Numbered from the stretch's first letter, positions 10,356 through 20,960 are shown. The stretch is DNA of 64,000 nt from Pseudovibrio exalbescens (GCF_028737195.1 NZ_JAQZAJ010000007.1:224124-288123); one strand, 5' to 3'. Notes: generated by a model from the letters alone, not told the origin. Numbers and translations are program-made.

Positions 10356-10614
10356 CTCCCTAGGCTGCATATATCTCTGGTTATTTATCGCCAGAATACA
10401 ATCACAATTAACGGAACTCGCGGGCTTTTAATTTTTCAGTAACCTTAACGCTGTCTTTATCGTGTGGCTCGTCCCGTTTGGCCTAGTCGAAGTTTTGCCA
10501 AATTCGGGATGCAGGAAGGCACTCAAGTTTTCCTGAAAGTCGAAGCACTGTGGGGCGAGGGGCGCCACCGCAGGTGCATTTGCGAGTAATACAGAGGCGA
10601 GAGGGCCTTGCTGC

Positions 10615-11328
10615 ATGAATCCTGAAGGCGTTTCTGAAGTAGCGCTGGCTGCGCCAGCCGCGAGTATGTCTTTCCTGCATCTGTTCTTTGATGCAGATCT
10701 TGTCGTTAAGCTGGTCATGATCGGCTTGGTGATGGCCTCCGTTTGGAGCTGGGCCATTATCTTTGACAAGATCCTGCTGTACCGCCGGACAAAAAAGCAG
10801 ATGGACCGGTTCGAAGACGTGTTCTGGTCTGGTCAGTCGCTCGAAGAACTTTACAAATCCCTGTCCAGCCGCGCCAACAACGGCATGGCGGCGCTGTTTG
10901 TTGCGGCAATGCGTGAGTGGAAGCGCTCTCACGAGGGCCAGAAACCGGCCATCGCCAGCCTGCAACAGCGCATTGACCGGGTGATGGACCTTAACATCAA
11001 TCGCGAAGTGGAGCGTTTGCAAAAACGCCTCATGTTCCTTGCGACCGTGGGCTCGGCTGCCCCGTTTATCGGGCTGTTCGGTACGGTTTGGGGGATCATG
11101 AACTCGTTTACCTCCATCGCAGCTTCCAAGAACACCAGCCTTGCCGTTGTGGCACCTGGTATCGCGGAAGCGCTGCTGGCGACCGGCATTGGCCTTGTTG
11201 CAGCTATTCCGGCGGTTATCGCCTACAACAAGCTGCAGTCTGACTCCGGCAAGATTGCCGCGCGCATGGAAGGTTTTGCGGACGAGTTTTCGGCGATCCT
11301 GTCTCGCCGCATTGATGAGCGGGTGTAA
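10615..11328 (+). CDS. tolQ: Tol-Pal system protein TolQ
   Basis: Inner-membrane stator subunit of the proton-driven Tol motor, which keeps the outer membrane attached and constricting at division. The protein is 237 residues with three predicted membrane segments: one near residues 21-45 and two in the MotA/TolQ/ExbB domain (FLATVGSAAPFIGLFGTVWG and the segment after VVAPGIAEALLATGIGL). tolR follows after 2 bp. Confidence 0.96.
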   Translation: MNPEGVSEVALAAPAASMSFLHLFFDADLVVKLVMIGLVMASVWSWAIIFDKILLYRRTKKQMDRFEDVFWSGQSLEELYKSLSSRANNGMAALFVAAMREWKRSHEGQKPAIASLQQRIDRVMDLNINREVERLQKRLMFLATVGSAAPFIGLFGTVWGIMNSFTSIAASKNTSLAVVAPGIAEALLATGIGLVAAIPAVIAYNKLQSDSGKIAARMEGFADEFSAILSRRIDERV

Positions 11329-11330
11329 CC

Positions 11331-11786
11331 ATGGGCATGAGTATGGGCTCCGGTGGAGGCGGTCGCGCCTCCAGACGCGGAAGGCGCGGCAAACACAGCG
11401 CGCCCATCAGCGAGATCAACGTGACACCCTTCGTGGACGTGGTGCTGGTTTTGCTCATCATCTTCATGGTATCAGCCCCGCTTTTGACGGTAGGTGTGCC
11501 AATTGACCTGCCGGAGACACGCGCTAAGCCTATGGAAGGGGATGTGGAGCCAATCGCCATCTCTGTTGATGTGGACGGGCGTGTGTTCATTCAGGACACG
11601 GAAATTCCACTTGATGAGCTGATCCCGAAACTGGAAGCCATCGCCGTGAACGGATACGACCAGCGCCTTTATGTGCGCGGCGATCAGGACGCGGATTACG
11701 GGGTCATCATGAAGGTCATGGGGCGGATCAATGCGGCCGGATACAAGCGTATCGGTCTGGTCACGCTCGAGGAACAAGGTAGCTAA
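11331..11786 (+). CDS. tolR: Tol-Pal system protein TolR
   Basis: ExbD/TolR-type stator subunit, 151 residues. After a basic glycine-rich N-terminus comes INVTPFVDVVLVLLIIFMV, the single membrane helix with the conserved aspartate that carries protons. A periplasmic domain follows. It is tightly packed between tolQ (2 bp) and tolA (6 bp). Confidence 0.96.
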   Translation: MGMSMGSGGGGRASRRGRRGKHSAPISEINVTPFVDVVLVLLIIFMVSAPLLTVGVPIDLPETRAKPMEGDVEPIAISVDVDGRVFIQDTEIPLDELIPKLEAIAVNGYDQRLYVRGDQDADYGVIMKVMGRINAAGYKRIGLVTLEEQGS

Positions 11787-11792
11787 CAGCTT

Positions 11793-12728
11793 ATGCGTAA
11801 AGCTCTTATTGCATCGGCAGTAGGCCACGTGGCCATACTTGTCGCTGGGGTGGTTTCTCTCCCCGGTGGACGAGACATGTCGATGGCTCCGGTGGACTCG
11901 CTGCCGGTTGAGCTTGTTCCTGTGGCTGAGCTTACCCAGTTGCAGCTCGGCTCCAAGGAAGAAACCGAGATCAGGGAAGCTGCCGTTGAGCCCACACCCA
12001 AGCCACCGGAAGACAAGCCAGAACCTGCAGAGCAGCCTGGTGAGAATGAAACCAGTGCGCCGGGACCGGACAATGATCGGCCGGTAACGGAATCTGTGAG
12101 AGAACAAACGCCGCCACCGCCAGCTCCGGACCCGGAGCCAGCGCCAGAGGCTGAGCCTGCGCCTGAAGAGGCACCAACCGAAACCGCAGAGCTGGGCCCC
12201 GAGGTGGACGAGGCAGAAGAGCCGGAGCCGCAGGTGGTGACCGCCCGCCCTCGGGTGAAGCCACGCGTGCCGCCCCGCCCCGAGCCGGATCGCCAACCGG
12301 ATCGCCAGTTCGATCCGAACAACATTGCTGCCCTGCTGAACAAGACCACGCCGAGCGGTGGGGGCTCGTCCAGCACACAACAGCAGGCTTCTTTGGGGTC
12401 GTCGCGCGGGCAAGTGGGCGTGCGCATGACCCAGTCTGAACTGGATGCGCTGCGTTCACGGATACAAGAGTGTTGGAAGCCGCCTGTCGGGGCCGCCGGT
12501 GCGGCTGACCTTCTTGTGCGGCTTCAATTCTCAATGACGCGAGAAGGGCAGGTTTCTGGCGCCCCGAAGGTGCTGAACTCAAGTGGCAATCCGGCCTTCA
12601 ATGCAGCGGCGCAGAGTGCAATTCGCGCGGTTTATCGCTGTGGGCCGTATTCATTGCCACTTGATAAGTACGAATCGTGGCAGACAGTCATCTTGAATTT
12701 CGATCCAAGCGAAATGCTTGGGTACTGA
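11793..12728 (+). CDS. tolA: TolA-like energy-transducing protein
   Basis: Links TolQR in the inner membrane to Pal and TolB. The protein is 311 residues with an N-terminal membrane anchor (about residues 4-22), then a Pro/Glu/Ala-rich periplasmic linker (about residues 60-165), and a C-terminal TonB/TolA-type domain containing IQECWKPP and FNAAAQSAIRAVYRC, with two cysteines that may form a disulfide. The linker is proline-rich, unlike the long alpha-helical linker of E. coli TolA, as is usual in alphaproteobacteria. The identity rests on position and the C-terminal domain. Confidence 0.92.
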   Translation: MRKALIASAVGHVAILVAGVVSLPGGRDMSMAPVDSLPVELVPVAELTQLQLGSKEETEIREAAVEPTPKPPEDKPEPAEQPGENETSAPGPDNDRPVTESVREQTPPPPAPDPEPAPEAEPAPEEAPTETAELGPEVDEAEEPEPQVVTARPRVKPRVPPRPEPDRQPDRQFDPNNIAALLNKTTPSGGGSSSTQQQASLGSSRGQVGVRMTQSELDALRSRIQECWKPPVGAAGAADLLVRLQFSMTREGQVSGAPKVLNSSGNPAFNAAAQSAIRAVYRCGPYSLPLDKYESWQTVILNFDPSEMLGY

Positions 12729-12756
12729 GCTATTGGATTAAAAGGAGCTAAGGTCA

Positions 12757-14121
12757 ATGTCTGTACAGGCGACCTCAGAGCATAAGGGAAGCACCTTTTG
12801 GCGGTGCTTGGGGACGCGGGTAAAGGCACTCGTTGTGGCGGGCTTTGCCAGTGTTGCGCTGCTCGGTCCTGCGCATGCACTGATTGAGATTGACATCACA
12901 CAGGGCAATCTTGAGCCAATGCCAATTGCGCTCCCGCACTTTGCCACGCAGGGTGAACAGGCTGATCTTGGGCAGCAGATATCTGGTATCGTGACAGCAG
13001 ACCTGCAGCGGTCTGGCCTGTTCCGTCCGATCGATCCAGCCGCGCACATTCAGCAGAACATGAACGTGAACACCCAGCCGCGCTTCGGCGACTGGCGTAC
13101 CATTGGCGCGCAGGCGCTGGTTACCGGCTCTGTCAGTCAGCTGCCGGACGGCCGCCTGAAGGCAGAGTTCCGGCTGTGGGACGTTTATGCAGGGCAGCAG
13201 CTCATTGGCCAGCAGTTCTTTACGACACCGCAAAACTGGCGTCGTCTTGCGCACATCATTTCCGATGAGATTTATGAGCGCCTGACCGGTGAAAAGGGCT
13301 ATTTTGATACACGGATCGTGTTCGTGGACGAAAGCGGTCCGAAAGACCAGCGCCGCAAGCGGCTGGCTATCATGGATCAGGATGGCGCGAACATCCGCTA
13401 CCTGACCAACGGTTCAGAGCTGGTGCTGACACCGCGGTTTTCCCCGGTTTCTCAAGAGATCACCTACATGTCCTACTCTGGACAGAACCCGCAGGTGTAT
13501 CTTCTGAACATCGAGACCGGTCAGCGTGAGACCCTTGGCAACTTCCCGGGCATGACCTTTGCGCCGCGCTTTTCTCCAGATGGGCAGCGCGTGGTGATGA
13601 GCCTGCAGCAGGGCAGCAACGCCAACATTTATCTCATGGATCTGCGCACCCGTCGCACGACCCGTTTGACCAATACCGCAGCTATTGATACCAGCCCGTC
13701 GTTTTCTCCAGATGGACGTCAGATCGTCTTTGAAAGTGACCGCGGTGGTTCGCAGCAGCTTTATGTGATGGGCTCCAACGGTCAGAACGCGCAGCGCATC
13801 TCCTTCGGTCCGGGCAACTATTCAACACCTGTCTGGTCACCTCGCGGAGATTTGATCGCCTTCACAAAGGTACATCAGGGGCGTTTCATGATTGGCGTCA
13901 TGCGCCCGGATGGCAGCGGCGAGCGCATCTTGACCGAGGGCTATCACAACGAGGGGCCTGCATGGTCTCCCAATGGCCGTGTTCTGACCTTCTTCCGAGA
14001 CACCCGAGGTGGACAAGGTGGCCCACAGGTGTGGACCGTGGACTTGACCGGCTACAACGAACAGGTTGTTCAGACACCGAATTTTGCGTCTGACCCGGCA
14101 TGGTCACCGCTGTTGGACTAA
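12757..14121 (+). CDS. tolB: Tol-Pal system beta-propeller protein TolB
   Basis: Periplasmic protein of 454 residues that binds Pal and TolA. It has a signal peptide ending near AHA (about residue 42), an N-terminal alpha/beta domain, and then WD40-like (PD40) repeats recognisable as [33 protein letters not shown] and [12 protein letters not shown]. The start ATG is preceded by AAAAGGAG. It is 28 bp downstream of tolA. Confidence 0.97.
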   Translation: MSVQATSEHKGSTFWRCLGTRVKALVVAGFASVALLGPAHALIEIDITQGNLEPMPIALPHFATQGEQADLGQQISGIVTADLQRSGLFRPIDPAAHIQQNMNVNTQPRFGDWRTIGAQALVTGSVSQLPDGRLKAEFRLWDVYAGQQLIGQQFFTTPQNWRRLAHIISDEIYERLTGEKGYFDTRIVFVDESGPKDQRRKRLAIMDQDGANIRYLTNGSELVLTPRFSPVSQEITYMSYSGQNPQVYLLNIETGQRETLGNFPGMTFAPRFSPDGQRVVMSLQQGSNANIYLMDLRTRRTTRLTNTAAIDTSPSFSPDGRQIVFESDRGGSQQLYVMGSNGQNAQRISFGPGNYSTPVWSPRGDLIAFTKVHQGRFMIGVMRPDGSGERILTEGYHNEGPAWSPNGRVLTFFRDTRGGQGGPQVWTVDLTGYNEQVVQTPNFASDPAWSPLLD

Positions 14122-14174
14122 GGGGTATAAAAGTCTCACAGCAGTTTTCGTGTTGCGTGAATCTTTACCAACTA

Positions 14175-14214
14175 TTAACCAAGCTTGTTGAGGGCGGATT
14201 AACCAAGTTTGGTT
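14175..14214. promoter_or_regulatory. Paired TTAACCAAG repeats upstream of pal
   Basis: TTAACCAAG occurs at 14175-14183 and again at 14199-14207, 24 bp apart. The second copy continues into a small inverted repeat AACCAA-gt-TTGGTT (14201-14214). The TTAACC core resembles a CtrA half-site (TTAACCAT) with one mismatch. The pair lies 50-90 bp before the pal start. Confidence 0.4.
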
Positions 14215-14260
14215 AGCAATGGTCAACCCTAATGGAATCTTGGGGATCAGGAGTACTAGG

Positions 14261-14746
14261 ATGTCAAATGTACTATTCGCGCGTGTGGCGCGTTTGGTTG
14301 CCGTTGTAACGGTCTGTCTTGTTGCTGCGGCGTGTTCTCAGACACGCCCTGAACTCGGTGCTGATGGCTCCGTGGTTCCCGGCTCTGGCCAAGACTTTGT
14401 GGTGAATGTTGGGGACCGCGTGTTCTTCAACAACAACCAGTCTTCATTGAGCCCGGCTGCTCGCGCAACGCTAGACAAGCAGGCGCAGTGGCTTAACGCT
14501 TATTCCAACTATACGATTACCATTGAAGGCCACGCGGATGAGCGCGGCACCCGCCAGTACAACATTGCACTGGGTGCCCGTCGTGCGCAGGCAGTCTATG
14601 ACTATCTTTCTGCAAAAGGCGTGAGCCAGAGCCGCATCAAGACGATCTCTTACGGTAAAGAGCGTCCAGTGGCTGTGTGTGATGCCGACTCTTGCTGGAG
14701 CCAAAACCGCCGCGCTGTGACCGTGGTGAACAACGCTGGCAGCTAA
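14261..14746 (+). CDS. pal: Peptidoglycan-associated lipoprotein Pal
   Basis: Outer-membrane lipoprotein that binds peptidoglycan and TolB/TolA. The protein is 161 residues. The signal peptide ends in a lipobox LVAAAC-SQ (cysteine about residue 25), and the OmpA-like domain contains YTITIEGHADERGTRQYN and ALGARRAQAVYDYL. I chose the ATG at 14261 because AGGAG lies 7 nt before it. An upstream in-frame start at 14219 would add 14 residues without a ribosome site. Confidence 0.96.
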   Translation: MSNVLFARVARLVAVVTVCLVAAACSQTRPELGADGSVVPGSGQDFVVNVGDRVFFNNNQSSLSPAARATLDKQAQWLNAYSNYTITIEGHADERGTRQYNIALGARRAQAVYDYLSAKGVSQSRIKTISYGKERPVAVCDADSCWSQNRRAVTVVNNAGS

Positions 14747-14763
14747 GACTGACACGCTGGAGT

Positions 14764-14797
14764 TAAGGGGCTGACCCAAGGGGCGGCCCCTTTTTTG
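14764..14797 (+). terminator. Terminator after pal
   Basis: AAGGGG-cgg-CCCCTT hairpin (with a longer alternative GGGG arm upstream) followed by TTTTTTG, just after the pal stop codon. It suggests tolQRAB-pal ends here and cpoB has its own promoter. Confidence 0.75.
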
Positions 14798-14922
14798 TAT
14801 CTCATCAGGGGCAAATATTTGTGCCCTTGTCAGCTGGATGCGATCCTGTCAAAATTTGGCCGATATCGGCATGATATTGCTGCTTAATTCTTAGATTTAT
14901 TTGTGCTGCGCTGGAGATATTC

Positions 14923-15849
14923 ATGGCACTGAACCGAACCGTTGCAACCTATTCACTCGCCATTCTGCTGAGCGCAAGCGTGGCGGTGCCGGCATCAGCG
15001 CAGCTGTTTGGCTCTGATCGCAATGAAGCGGCGCAAGCCACGGCACGCCTCGGCCAGCTGGAGGAACAAATTCGCTCATTGACCGGGCAGGTGGAACAGC
15101 TGCAGTTTCAGGTTCGCACGCTTGAGGACCAGCTGCGCCGCTCTCAGGAAGACAACGAATACCGCTTGCAGCAGCTTGAAGGCGGTGCGCCGAGCGGTCC
15201 ACGCCAGCAAGGCAACCTCAATCAGCCGACGCGGTCTCAGCCGCAGCAGCAGCAGGCACAGCCGGTAAACCGGACTGCGCAGACGCAGAACCTTTCGAAC
15301 ACCGCGCAGGGCGGGACTTCTGGACCGTTGGATCTGTCTGCATTGGCGCAAGGCAGCAATGGCGCGCCAAATGCGGCTGGAACGGCTTCGCAAAGCAACA
15401 TTCTGGTGGCGCCCGGCGGTGAAGCCGCAACCTTTAACGGCAACGTGCAAGCGTCCATTACCGGCGACCCGAGTACCGACTACAATATGTTCTATGATCT
15501 GGTGCTGAAGGGGAACTACCCGGCCGCAGCGGAAGGGTTCGACACCTTCCTTGGCATGTACCCGGATCATGCGTTGGCTCCCAACGCGCAGTACTGGTAT
15601 GGCGAAAGCTTGCTGTCTCAGCGCAACTATCGCAAGGCTGCGGATGCCTTTCTCAAGGCGTACACCGATTATCCATCCAGTGATTTGGCACCGGACAGCC
15701 TGTTGAAGCTGGGGCTGTCTCTGTCTGGTCTGGGCGAGCGGGATGCGGCCTGTGCCACCTATTCCGAGCTTTTGGGCAAGTTCCCATCTGCGCCATCTAC
15801 CATCTTAAACCAGGCGAGAACCGAACAAAGTCGTGCCGGCTGTAGCTAA
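14923..15849 (+). CDS. cpoB: Cell division coordinator CpoB (YbgF)
   Basis: Periplasmic protein of 308 residues that coordinates peptidoglycan synthesis with Tol-driven constriction in E. coli. It has a signal peptide (cleavage near ASA-Q, residue 26), a coiled coil from about residues 35 to 85 (LGQLEEQIRSLTGQVEQLQ), a Gln/Pro/Asn-rich linker, then TPR-like repeats from about residue 190 (YDLVLKGNYPAAAEGFDTFL). Its position after pal supports the identity. Its 3' end overlaps the tilS start. Confidence 0.94.
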   Translation: MALNRTVATYSLAILLSASVAVPASAQLFGSDRNEAAQATARLGQLEEQIRSLTGQVEQLQFQVRTLEDQLRRSQEDNEYRLQQLEGGAPSGPRQQGNLNQPTRSQPQQQQAQPVNRTAQTQNLSNTAQGGTSGPLDLSALAQGSNGAPNAAGTASQSNILVAPGGEAATFNGNVQASITGDPSTDYNMFYDLVLKGNYPAAAEGFDTFLGMYPDHALAPNAQYWYGESLLSQRNYRKAADAFLKAYTDYPSSDLAPDSLLKLGLSLSGLGERDAACATYSELLGKFPSAPSTILNQARTEQSRAGCS

Positions 15850-17149
15850 CTCTGACCATCTGCCGATTGAGCCGGACGAGGCCGACACGCTGTTTCGGGC
15901 CTTGAGCGACTTGAAGGCTGTGGCGGTTGGCGTTTCGGGTGGGGCGGATTCTGTTGCGCTTCTGGTGCTGCTGTCTGAGTGGGCCAAGCGCGGTGATGGA
16001 AAACCCGCGATCGCTGCGATTACCGTTGATCACGGCTTGCGGCCGGAAGCCGCGACCGAGGCCGCTGGCGTGGCGCTGCTGTGCGAACAGTTGGGCGTTT
16101 CTCACAAGACGTTGCGTTGGAATGGGGGCGGGGCAAGCGGCAATCTGCAGGCGGCTGCGCGAGAGGCGCGCCATGGGTTGCTGCGAAATGAGGCCTTGGC
16201 TCAAGGCTGTGAGGCAATTGTGCTGGCCCATCATCTCGAAGATCAGGCAGAGACGTTTCTCTACCGGCTGGCGCGGGGCAGTGGCGTTTATGGGCTTGGG
16301 GCCATGCGTCCGGTTCGCCGTGATGTGATACCGCCTGTGATGCGACCGCTGCTCGAGGTTTCCAAAGAGCGTTTGAAGGCCAGTTTGCGCCTTCGCGGCA
16401 TTTCCTGGTTTGAAGACCCGACCAACACGGACCTTCATTACGAGCGGGTGCGGTTCCGTCAGGCGCAGCCAATGCTTGCAGAACTTGGGCTTACGCCGCA
16501 GCGGCTCTCAGAAACAGCACACCGGCTTGCGCGGGCCAGTGATGCGCTGGACGTTTGGGTCACTCGGTTTTTCGAGGATTACTGTACCGTGCATCCTGCT
16601 GGCCCGGTACGTGTGATGCGTTCTCGTTTCGTGGAGTTGCCGGAGGAAGTGGGACTGCGCTTGGTGGCGCGGCTGGTCAAGCTTGTGGGCGGCGGCGATT
16701 ATACGCCGCGTCTTGCCTCAGTTGAGCGGCTCTACGAGAAGTTGGCTAACCCTGAATTTGCTGGGGGCGGCGCGACATTGGGCGGTGTACGGCTGCACTT
16801 GCGCCGGGATGAGGCGTTTATCTTCAAGGAACTTGGCCGCGTTCCACCGGCGGAGGTCGATATCCATTCGGTCCCTGAGGGCGCTTGGGATGGTCGGTTT
16901 ACATATCGTGCGCAAAATGTGCCAGAGGGCTCCTGCCTCAAGGTGCTGGGTGCCGGTGGATTTGCTGAGTATGGCCTTGAGGCCTTTGAGGATTGGCCGA
17001 AAACTGCGTTTGAAAGTGCGCCAATTGTTGTATTTCCACGTGGAATGCCCTACATCCCGTGGACTGGAGTACAGGCGTCGCTGACCTCAGAAAACACAGC
17101 AACCCGTCCCTGTCGTGTGTCCGTCGAGTTGATCCGTAGCGTGCTTTGA
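15833..17149 (+). CDS. tilS: tRNA(Ile)-lysidine synthase TilS
   Basis: Modifies the wobble cytidine of tRNA-Ile(CAU) to lysidine, using lysine and ATP, so that AUA codons are read as isoleucine. The protein is 438 residues. The PP-loop VSGGADSVALLVLL is near the N-terminus and is followed by TVDHGLRPE and AHHLEDQAET. Translation probably starts at GTG 15833, which overlaps the end of cpoB by 17 bp in another frame. It precedes ftsH, as in many alphaproteobacteria. Confidence 0.93.
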   Translation: MPAVANSDHLPIEPDEADTLFRALSDLKAVAVGVSGGADSVALLVLLSEWAKRGDGKPAIAAITVDHGLRPEAATEAAGVALLCEQLGVSHKTLRWNGGGASGNLQAAAREARHGLLRNEALAQGCEAIVLAHHLEDQAETFLYRLARGSGVYGLGAMRPVRRDVIPPVMRPLLEVSKERLKASLRLRGISWFEDPTNTDLHYERVRFRQAQPMLAELGLTPQRLSETAHRLARASDALDVWVTRFFEDYCTVHPAGPVRVMRSRFVELPEEVGLRLVARLVKLVGGGDYTPRLASVERLYEKLANPEFAGGGATLGGVRLHLRRDEAFIFKELGRVPPAEVDIHSVPEGAWDGRFTYRAQNVPEGSCLKVLGAGGFAEYGLEAFEDWPKTAFESAPIVVFPRGMPYIPWTGVQASLTSENTATRPCRVSVELIRSVL

Positions 17150-17298
17150 CGACCATTGAGCAGATTTTGGGATTGCTGGTGGATATGATCCACCACAAAT
17201 TCTTGAAGATGGCAGGCTAGATTGTTGAATTTTACGGTAGCCCTCGTGGTTTTCGTCTTAAGAAATTAGAATTGTAGCTGTGTCATTCTTGAGTCCAC

Positions 17299-17327
17299 CT
17301 TGGCAGGTCCGTTGTGGGCGCCTATGT
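17299..17327 (+). promoter_or_regulatory. Candidate RpoH (sigma-32) promoter for ftsH
   Basis: CTTGGC at 17299-17304 and CCTATGT at 17321-17327 with a 16-nt spacer match the CTTG-N17/18-CYTAT heat-shock promoter pattern of alphaproteobacteria. It lies about 60 bp before the ftsH start, and ftsH is a known heat-shock target. Confidence 0.5.
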
Positions 17328-17387
17328 TACGACAAGAGATAAAATGAAACGCGAAGACCTCCGCGCCTCAGCGGTAAAGGGATCGAA

Positions 17388-19310
17388 ATGAACGCAAATT
17401 TCCGGAACTTCGCCCTGTGGGTGATCATCGGCCTTCTGCTGATTGCTTTGTTCCAGCTTTTCCAAAGCCCGGCCTCGAGAACGAATGCCAATGAGATTCC
17501 GTTCTCCCAGTTCCTTAGCCAAGCAGAGCAAGGGGACGTGCGAGAGGTTACAATTCAGCAGCAGCAGATCACTGGCTCCTACTCAAGTGGCGGCAAATTC
17601 CAAACATATGCGCCGGACAACGCGCAGTATGTTGAGCTTCTGCGCTCCAAGGGTGTGATGATCAATGCGAAGCCGCCTTCTGAGAATTTCTCGCTGCTGG
17701 GTGCGTTGATTTCGTGGTTCCCGATGTTGCTGATCCTCGGCATCTGGATATTCGTGATGCGGCAGATGCAAGGTTCCGGCGGCAAGGCTATGGGCTTTGG
17801 TAAGTCCAAGGCGAAGATGCTGACCGAGGCACAGGGCCGCGTGACCTTTGACGACGTTGCCGGTATTGATGAAGCCAAGGAAGACCTGCAAGAGATCGTC
17901 GAGTTTCTGCGCGACCCGCAGAAGTTCCAGCGTCTCGGTGGTCAGATCCCGCGCGGCTGTCTGCTGGTCGGTCCTCCAGGTACTGGTAAGACCCTGACTG
18001 CTCGCGCTGTGGCGGGTGAGGCGAACGTGCCGTTCTTCACCATCTCCGGTTCCGACTTCGTTGAAATGTTCGTTGGTGTGGGTGCATCTCGTGTGCGCGA
18101 CATGTTCGAGCAGGCGAAGAAGAACGCGCCATGCATCATCTTCATCGATGAAATCGATGCTGTGGGTCGTCATCGTGGTGCCGGTCTTGGCGGCGGTAAC
18201 GATGAACGCGAACAGACCTTGAACCAGTTGCTGGTTGAAATGGATGGTTTTGAGCCTAACGAGGGCATCATCATCATCGCGGCAACCAACCGTCCTGACG
18301 TTCTGGACCCTGCGCTGCTGCGTCCGGGCCGCTTCGACCGTCAGATCGTGGTGCCGAACCCAGATATTACGGGCCGCGAAAAGATCCTCAAGGTGCACAT
18401 GCGCAAGGTGCCTCTGGCCCCAGACGTTGATGTGAAAACCCTTGCACGCGGCACACCGGGTTTCTCTGGTGCAGACTTGATGAACCTCGTGAACGAAGCT
18501 GCGCTGCTTGCTGCGCGTCGCTCCAAGCGTCTGGTCACCATGGCCGAGTTTGAGGATGCAAAGGACAAGGTCATGATGGGTGCGGAACGCCGTACGCTGG
18601 TCATGACCGAGGAAGAGAAGAAGCTGACCGCTTTCCACGAGGCTGGACACGCGCTGGTCGCGTTGCACATGCCTGCTTCTGATCCGATCCACAAGGCGAC
18701 CATCATTCCGCGTGGCCGTGCGCTGGGTATGGTGATGCGTCTGCCGGAAAAGGATCAGGTGTCTTTGACACGTGCCAAGTGTAAGGCCGACCTTGCGGTG
18801 GCTATGGGTGGCCGCGTGGCTGAAGAGATGATCTTCGGCTACGAGAAAGTGACCTCAGGCGCATCCGGTGACATCCAGATGGCGACCAAACTGGCTCGTG
18901 CGATGGCAACCCAGTTCGGTATGTCCGACAAGCTCGGTCCGCTGCTTTACGGCGAAAACCAAGAGGAAGTGTTCCTCGGCCACTCCGTTGCGAAGAACCA
19001 GAACGTCTCTGATGAAACGCAGCAGATGGTTGATGCTGAAGTTAAGCACTTCGTCAACGAAGGGTATGAAACCGCAACACGCATTTTGAAGGAGCACGAA
19101 GATCAGCTCCACACCATCGCGAACGGCCTCATTGAGTACGAGACCTTGAGCGGTGATGAAATCAAAAAGCTGTTGGAAGGGGAAGCTCCGGTTCGCGACG
19201 AAGGCGACGATGTGCCTCCAGCACGTTCCTCCGGCATTCCTTCGACTGGATCGAAGAAGTCCGGCGGCGAAGCAAGTGGCGATGGCCTGGAGCCTCAGCC
19301 TCAGGGTTAA
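17388..19310 (+). CDS. ftsH: ATP-dependent zinc metalloprotease FtsH
   Basis: Membrane-anchored AAA+ protease that degrades misfolded membrane proteins and regulators such as RpoH. The protein is 640 residues. Two N-terminal membrane helices (about residues 7-26 and 103-126) flank a periplasmic domain. Walker A GPPGTGKT is at about 195-202, the pore motif is [11 protein letters not shown], and zinc-binding HEAGH is at about 417-421. The C-terminus is low-complexity (Gly/Ser/Pro-rich). The gene has its own promoter region of about 240 bp after tilS. rpoH is 14 kb away in the same window. Confidence 0.98.
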   Translation: MNANFRNFALWVIIGLLLIALFQLFQSPASRTNANEIPFSQFLSQAEQGDVREVTIQQQQITGSYSSGGKFQTYAPDNAQYVELLRSKGVMINAKPPSENFSLLGALISWFPMLLILGIWIFVMRQMQGSGGKAMGFGKSKAKMLTEAQGRVTFDDVAGIDEAKEDLQEIVEFLRDPQKFQRLGGQIPRGCLLVGPPGTGKTLTARAVAGEANVPFFTISGSDFVEMFVGVGASRVRDMFEQAKKNAPCIIFIDEIDAVGRHRGAGLGGGNDEREQTLNQLLVEMDGFEPNEGIIIIAATNRPDVLDPALLRPGRFDRQIVVPNPDITGREKILKVHMRKVPLAPDVDVKTLARGTPGFSGADLMNLVNEAALLAARRSKRLVTMAEFEDAKDKVMMGAERRTLVMTEEEKKLTAFHEAGHALVALHMPASDPIHKATIIPRGRALGMVMRLPEKDQVSLTRAKCKADLAVAMGGRVAEEMIFGYEKVTSGASGDIQMATKLARAMATQFGMSDKLGPLLYGENQEEVFLGHSVAKNQNVSDETQQMVDAEVKHFVNEGYETATRILKEHEDQLHTIANGLIEYETLSGDEIKKLLEGEAPVRDEGDDVPPARSSGIPSTGSKKSGGEASGDGLEPQPQG

Positions 19311-19338
19311 ACGCCAAACAGACGACCACAATTTTGCG

Positions 19339-19373
19339 GACGCCCGGTGGAAAACATCGGGCGTTTTGCTTTG
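19339..19373 (+). terminator. Terminator after ftsH
   Basis: CGCCCG...CGGGCG stem (19341-19363) followed by TTTTGCTTTG, about 30 bp after the ftsH stop codon. Confidence 0.75.
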
Positions 19374-19588
19374 TTGTCTAATTTGCTTGAACTTGTTTGC
19401 CTACTGGTAACAAAAGAACACATTTTTTGACCCCACAGGGGCCGCCGATGATTGTATCAAGCTGAAAGAGAACAAATTCTTCGTGCTTGATCAGCTAAGG
19501 TCCCGGTCAACACCAAGAAAAGATGAGGATGATCCTGCTGCCCGCCGCTTAAGCGGCGCAGCTGCATCAGAGAAAACAGGATTTGTGC

Positions 19589-20935
19589 ATGTCGCGAGCA
19601 TATTTTGGTACCGATGGTATTCGCGGAACTGCCAACAAGTGGCCAATTACACCAGAGATCGCCCTGAAAGTGGGCATGGCGGCGGGCATTACCTTCCGGC
19701 GTGGCAAGTACCGCCACCGGGTGGTTATTGGCAAGGACACGCGTCTTTCCGGCTACATGATTGAGAATGCGCTGGTGGCTGGTTTTACCGCCGTTGGTCT
19801 GGATGTGTTTGTTCTTGGCCCAATGCCGACCCCGGCTGTAGCGATGTTGACCCGCTCGCTTCGTGCGGATCTTGGCGTGATGATTTCGGCGTCCCACAAC
19901 CCTTTCCAGGACAACGGCATCAAGTTTTTCGGCCCGGACGGTTTCAAGCTTTCCGATGAAACCGAGCTGGAGATCGAGCGCCTCATCGAAAGCGATGACC
20001 TTTCAGCCATTCTTGCAGAGCCTCATGAACTTGGCCGGGCCAAGCGCATTGACGGCGTGCGGGATCGCTACATGGAATTTGCCAAGCGCACCTTGCCGCG
20101 GGACATCTCCCTTGAGGGTATGCGTATCGTGATCGATTGCGCCAATGGCGCGGCATACAAGGTGGCACCTGAGGTGCTGTGGGAAATGGGTGCCGAGGTT
20201 TTCCCAATCGGGGTTGAGCCAAATGGCTACAACATCAACAAGGACTGCGGCTCTACCTCTGTTGATGCGCTTTGCAACAAGGTGCATGAGGTCCGCGCAG
20301 ATATCGGTATCGCTCTGGATGGTGATGCAGACAGGGTCATTATTGTTGATGAAGAAGGCCGTGTGGTTGATGGCGACCAGCTTATGGCAACGGTTGCGCA
20401 GTCCTGGCAGGAGGACAACCGTCTTTCCGCACCGGGCATCGTGGCGACCGTCATGTCTAACCTAGGGCTGGAGCGCTACCTGAACGATATTGGCTTGCAG
20501 CTCGCTCGTACCAAGGTGGGGGATCGTTACGTGGTGGAGCACATGCGCGCCCATGGCTACAATCTGGGCGGAGAACAGTCAGGCCACATCGTGATGTCTG
20601 ATTTTGCCACAACAGGCGACGGCCTCGTTGCAGCCCTGCAGTTGCTTGCGTGTGTGAAGAAGACCGACAGGCCGGTCTCTGACGTGTGTCGCCGCTTCGA
20701 GCCTGTGCCGCAACTGCTGAAAAACGTCCGCTACAACGGGGGCAAGCCGTTGGAGAATGACGATGTAAAGGCCGCCATCAAGAATGGTGAGGACCGTTTG
20801 GCTGGGGCAGGGCGTCTTGTCATTCGTGCTTCAGGAACCGAGCCGTTGATCCGCGTGATGGGGGAGGCCGATGATGCCGTGCTTCTCGGCGATGTGGTTG
20901 ACACGATTGTCGGCGCTGTTGAAACGGCCGCTTAA
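19589..20935 (+). CDS. glmM: Phosphoglucosamine mutase GlmM
   Basis: Interconverts glucosamine 6-phosphate and glucosamine 1-phosphate on the way to UDP-GlcNAc for peptidoglycan and LPS. The protein is 448 residues. The active-site phosphoserine is Ser102 in [17 protein letters not shown], the same number as in E. coli. The metal loop is LDGDADRVI and the phosphate-binding loop is [13 protein letters not shown] chose the ATG giving [13 protein letters not shown]; two more codons upstream reach a TTG. Confidence 0.97.
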   Translation: MSRAYFGTDGIRGTANKWPITPEIALKVGMAAGITFRRGKYRHRVVIGKDTRLSGYMIENALVAGFTAVGLDVFVLGPMPTPAVAMLTRSLRADLGVMISASHNPFQDNGIKFFGPDGFKLSDETELEIERLIESDDLSAILAEPHELGRAKRIDGVRDRYMEFAKRTLPRDISLEGMRIVIDCANGAAYKVAPEVLWEMGAEVFPIGVEPNGYNINKDCGSTSVDALCNKVHEVRADIGIALDGDADRVIIVDEEGRVVDGDQLMATVAQSWQEDNRLSAPGIVATVMSNLGLERYLNDIGLQLARTKVGDRYVVEHMRAHGYNLGGEQSGHIVMSDFATTGDGLVAALQLLACVKKTDRPVSDVCRRFEPVPQLLKNVRYNGGKPLENDDVKAAIKNGEDRLAGAGRLVIRASGTEPLIRVMGEADDAVLLGDVVDTIVGAVETAA

Positions 20936-20960
20936 ACAACCTGTTAATCTTTGTTAAGAT

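Noticed and set aside
17583..18692. A 369-codon frame opposite ftsH
   Set aside because: Antisense shadow of a certain gene; rich in His and Arg, without domains or ribosome site.
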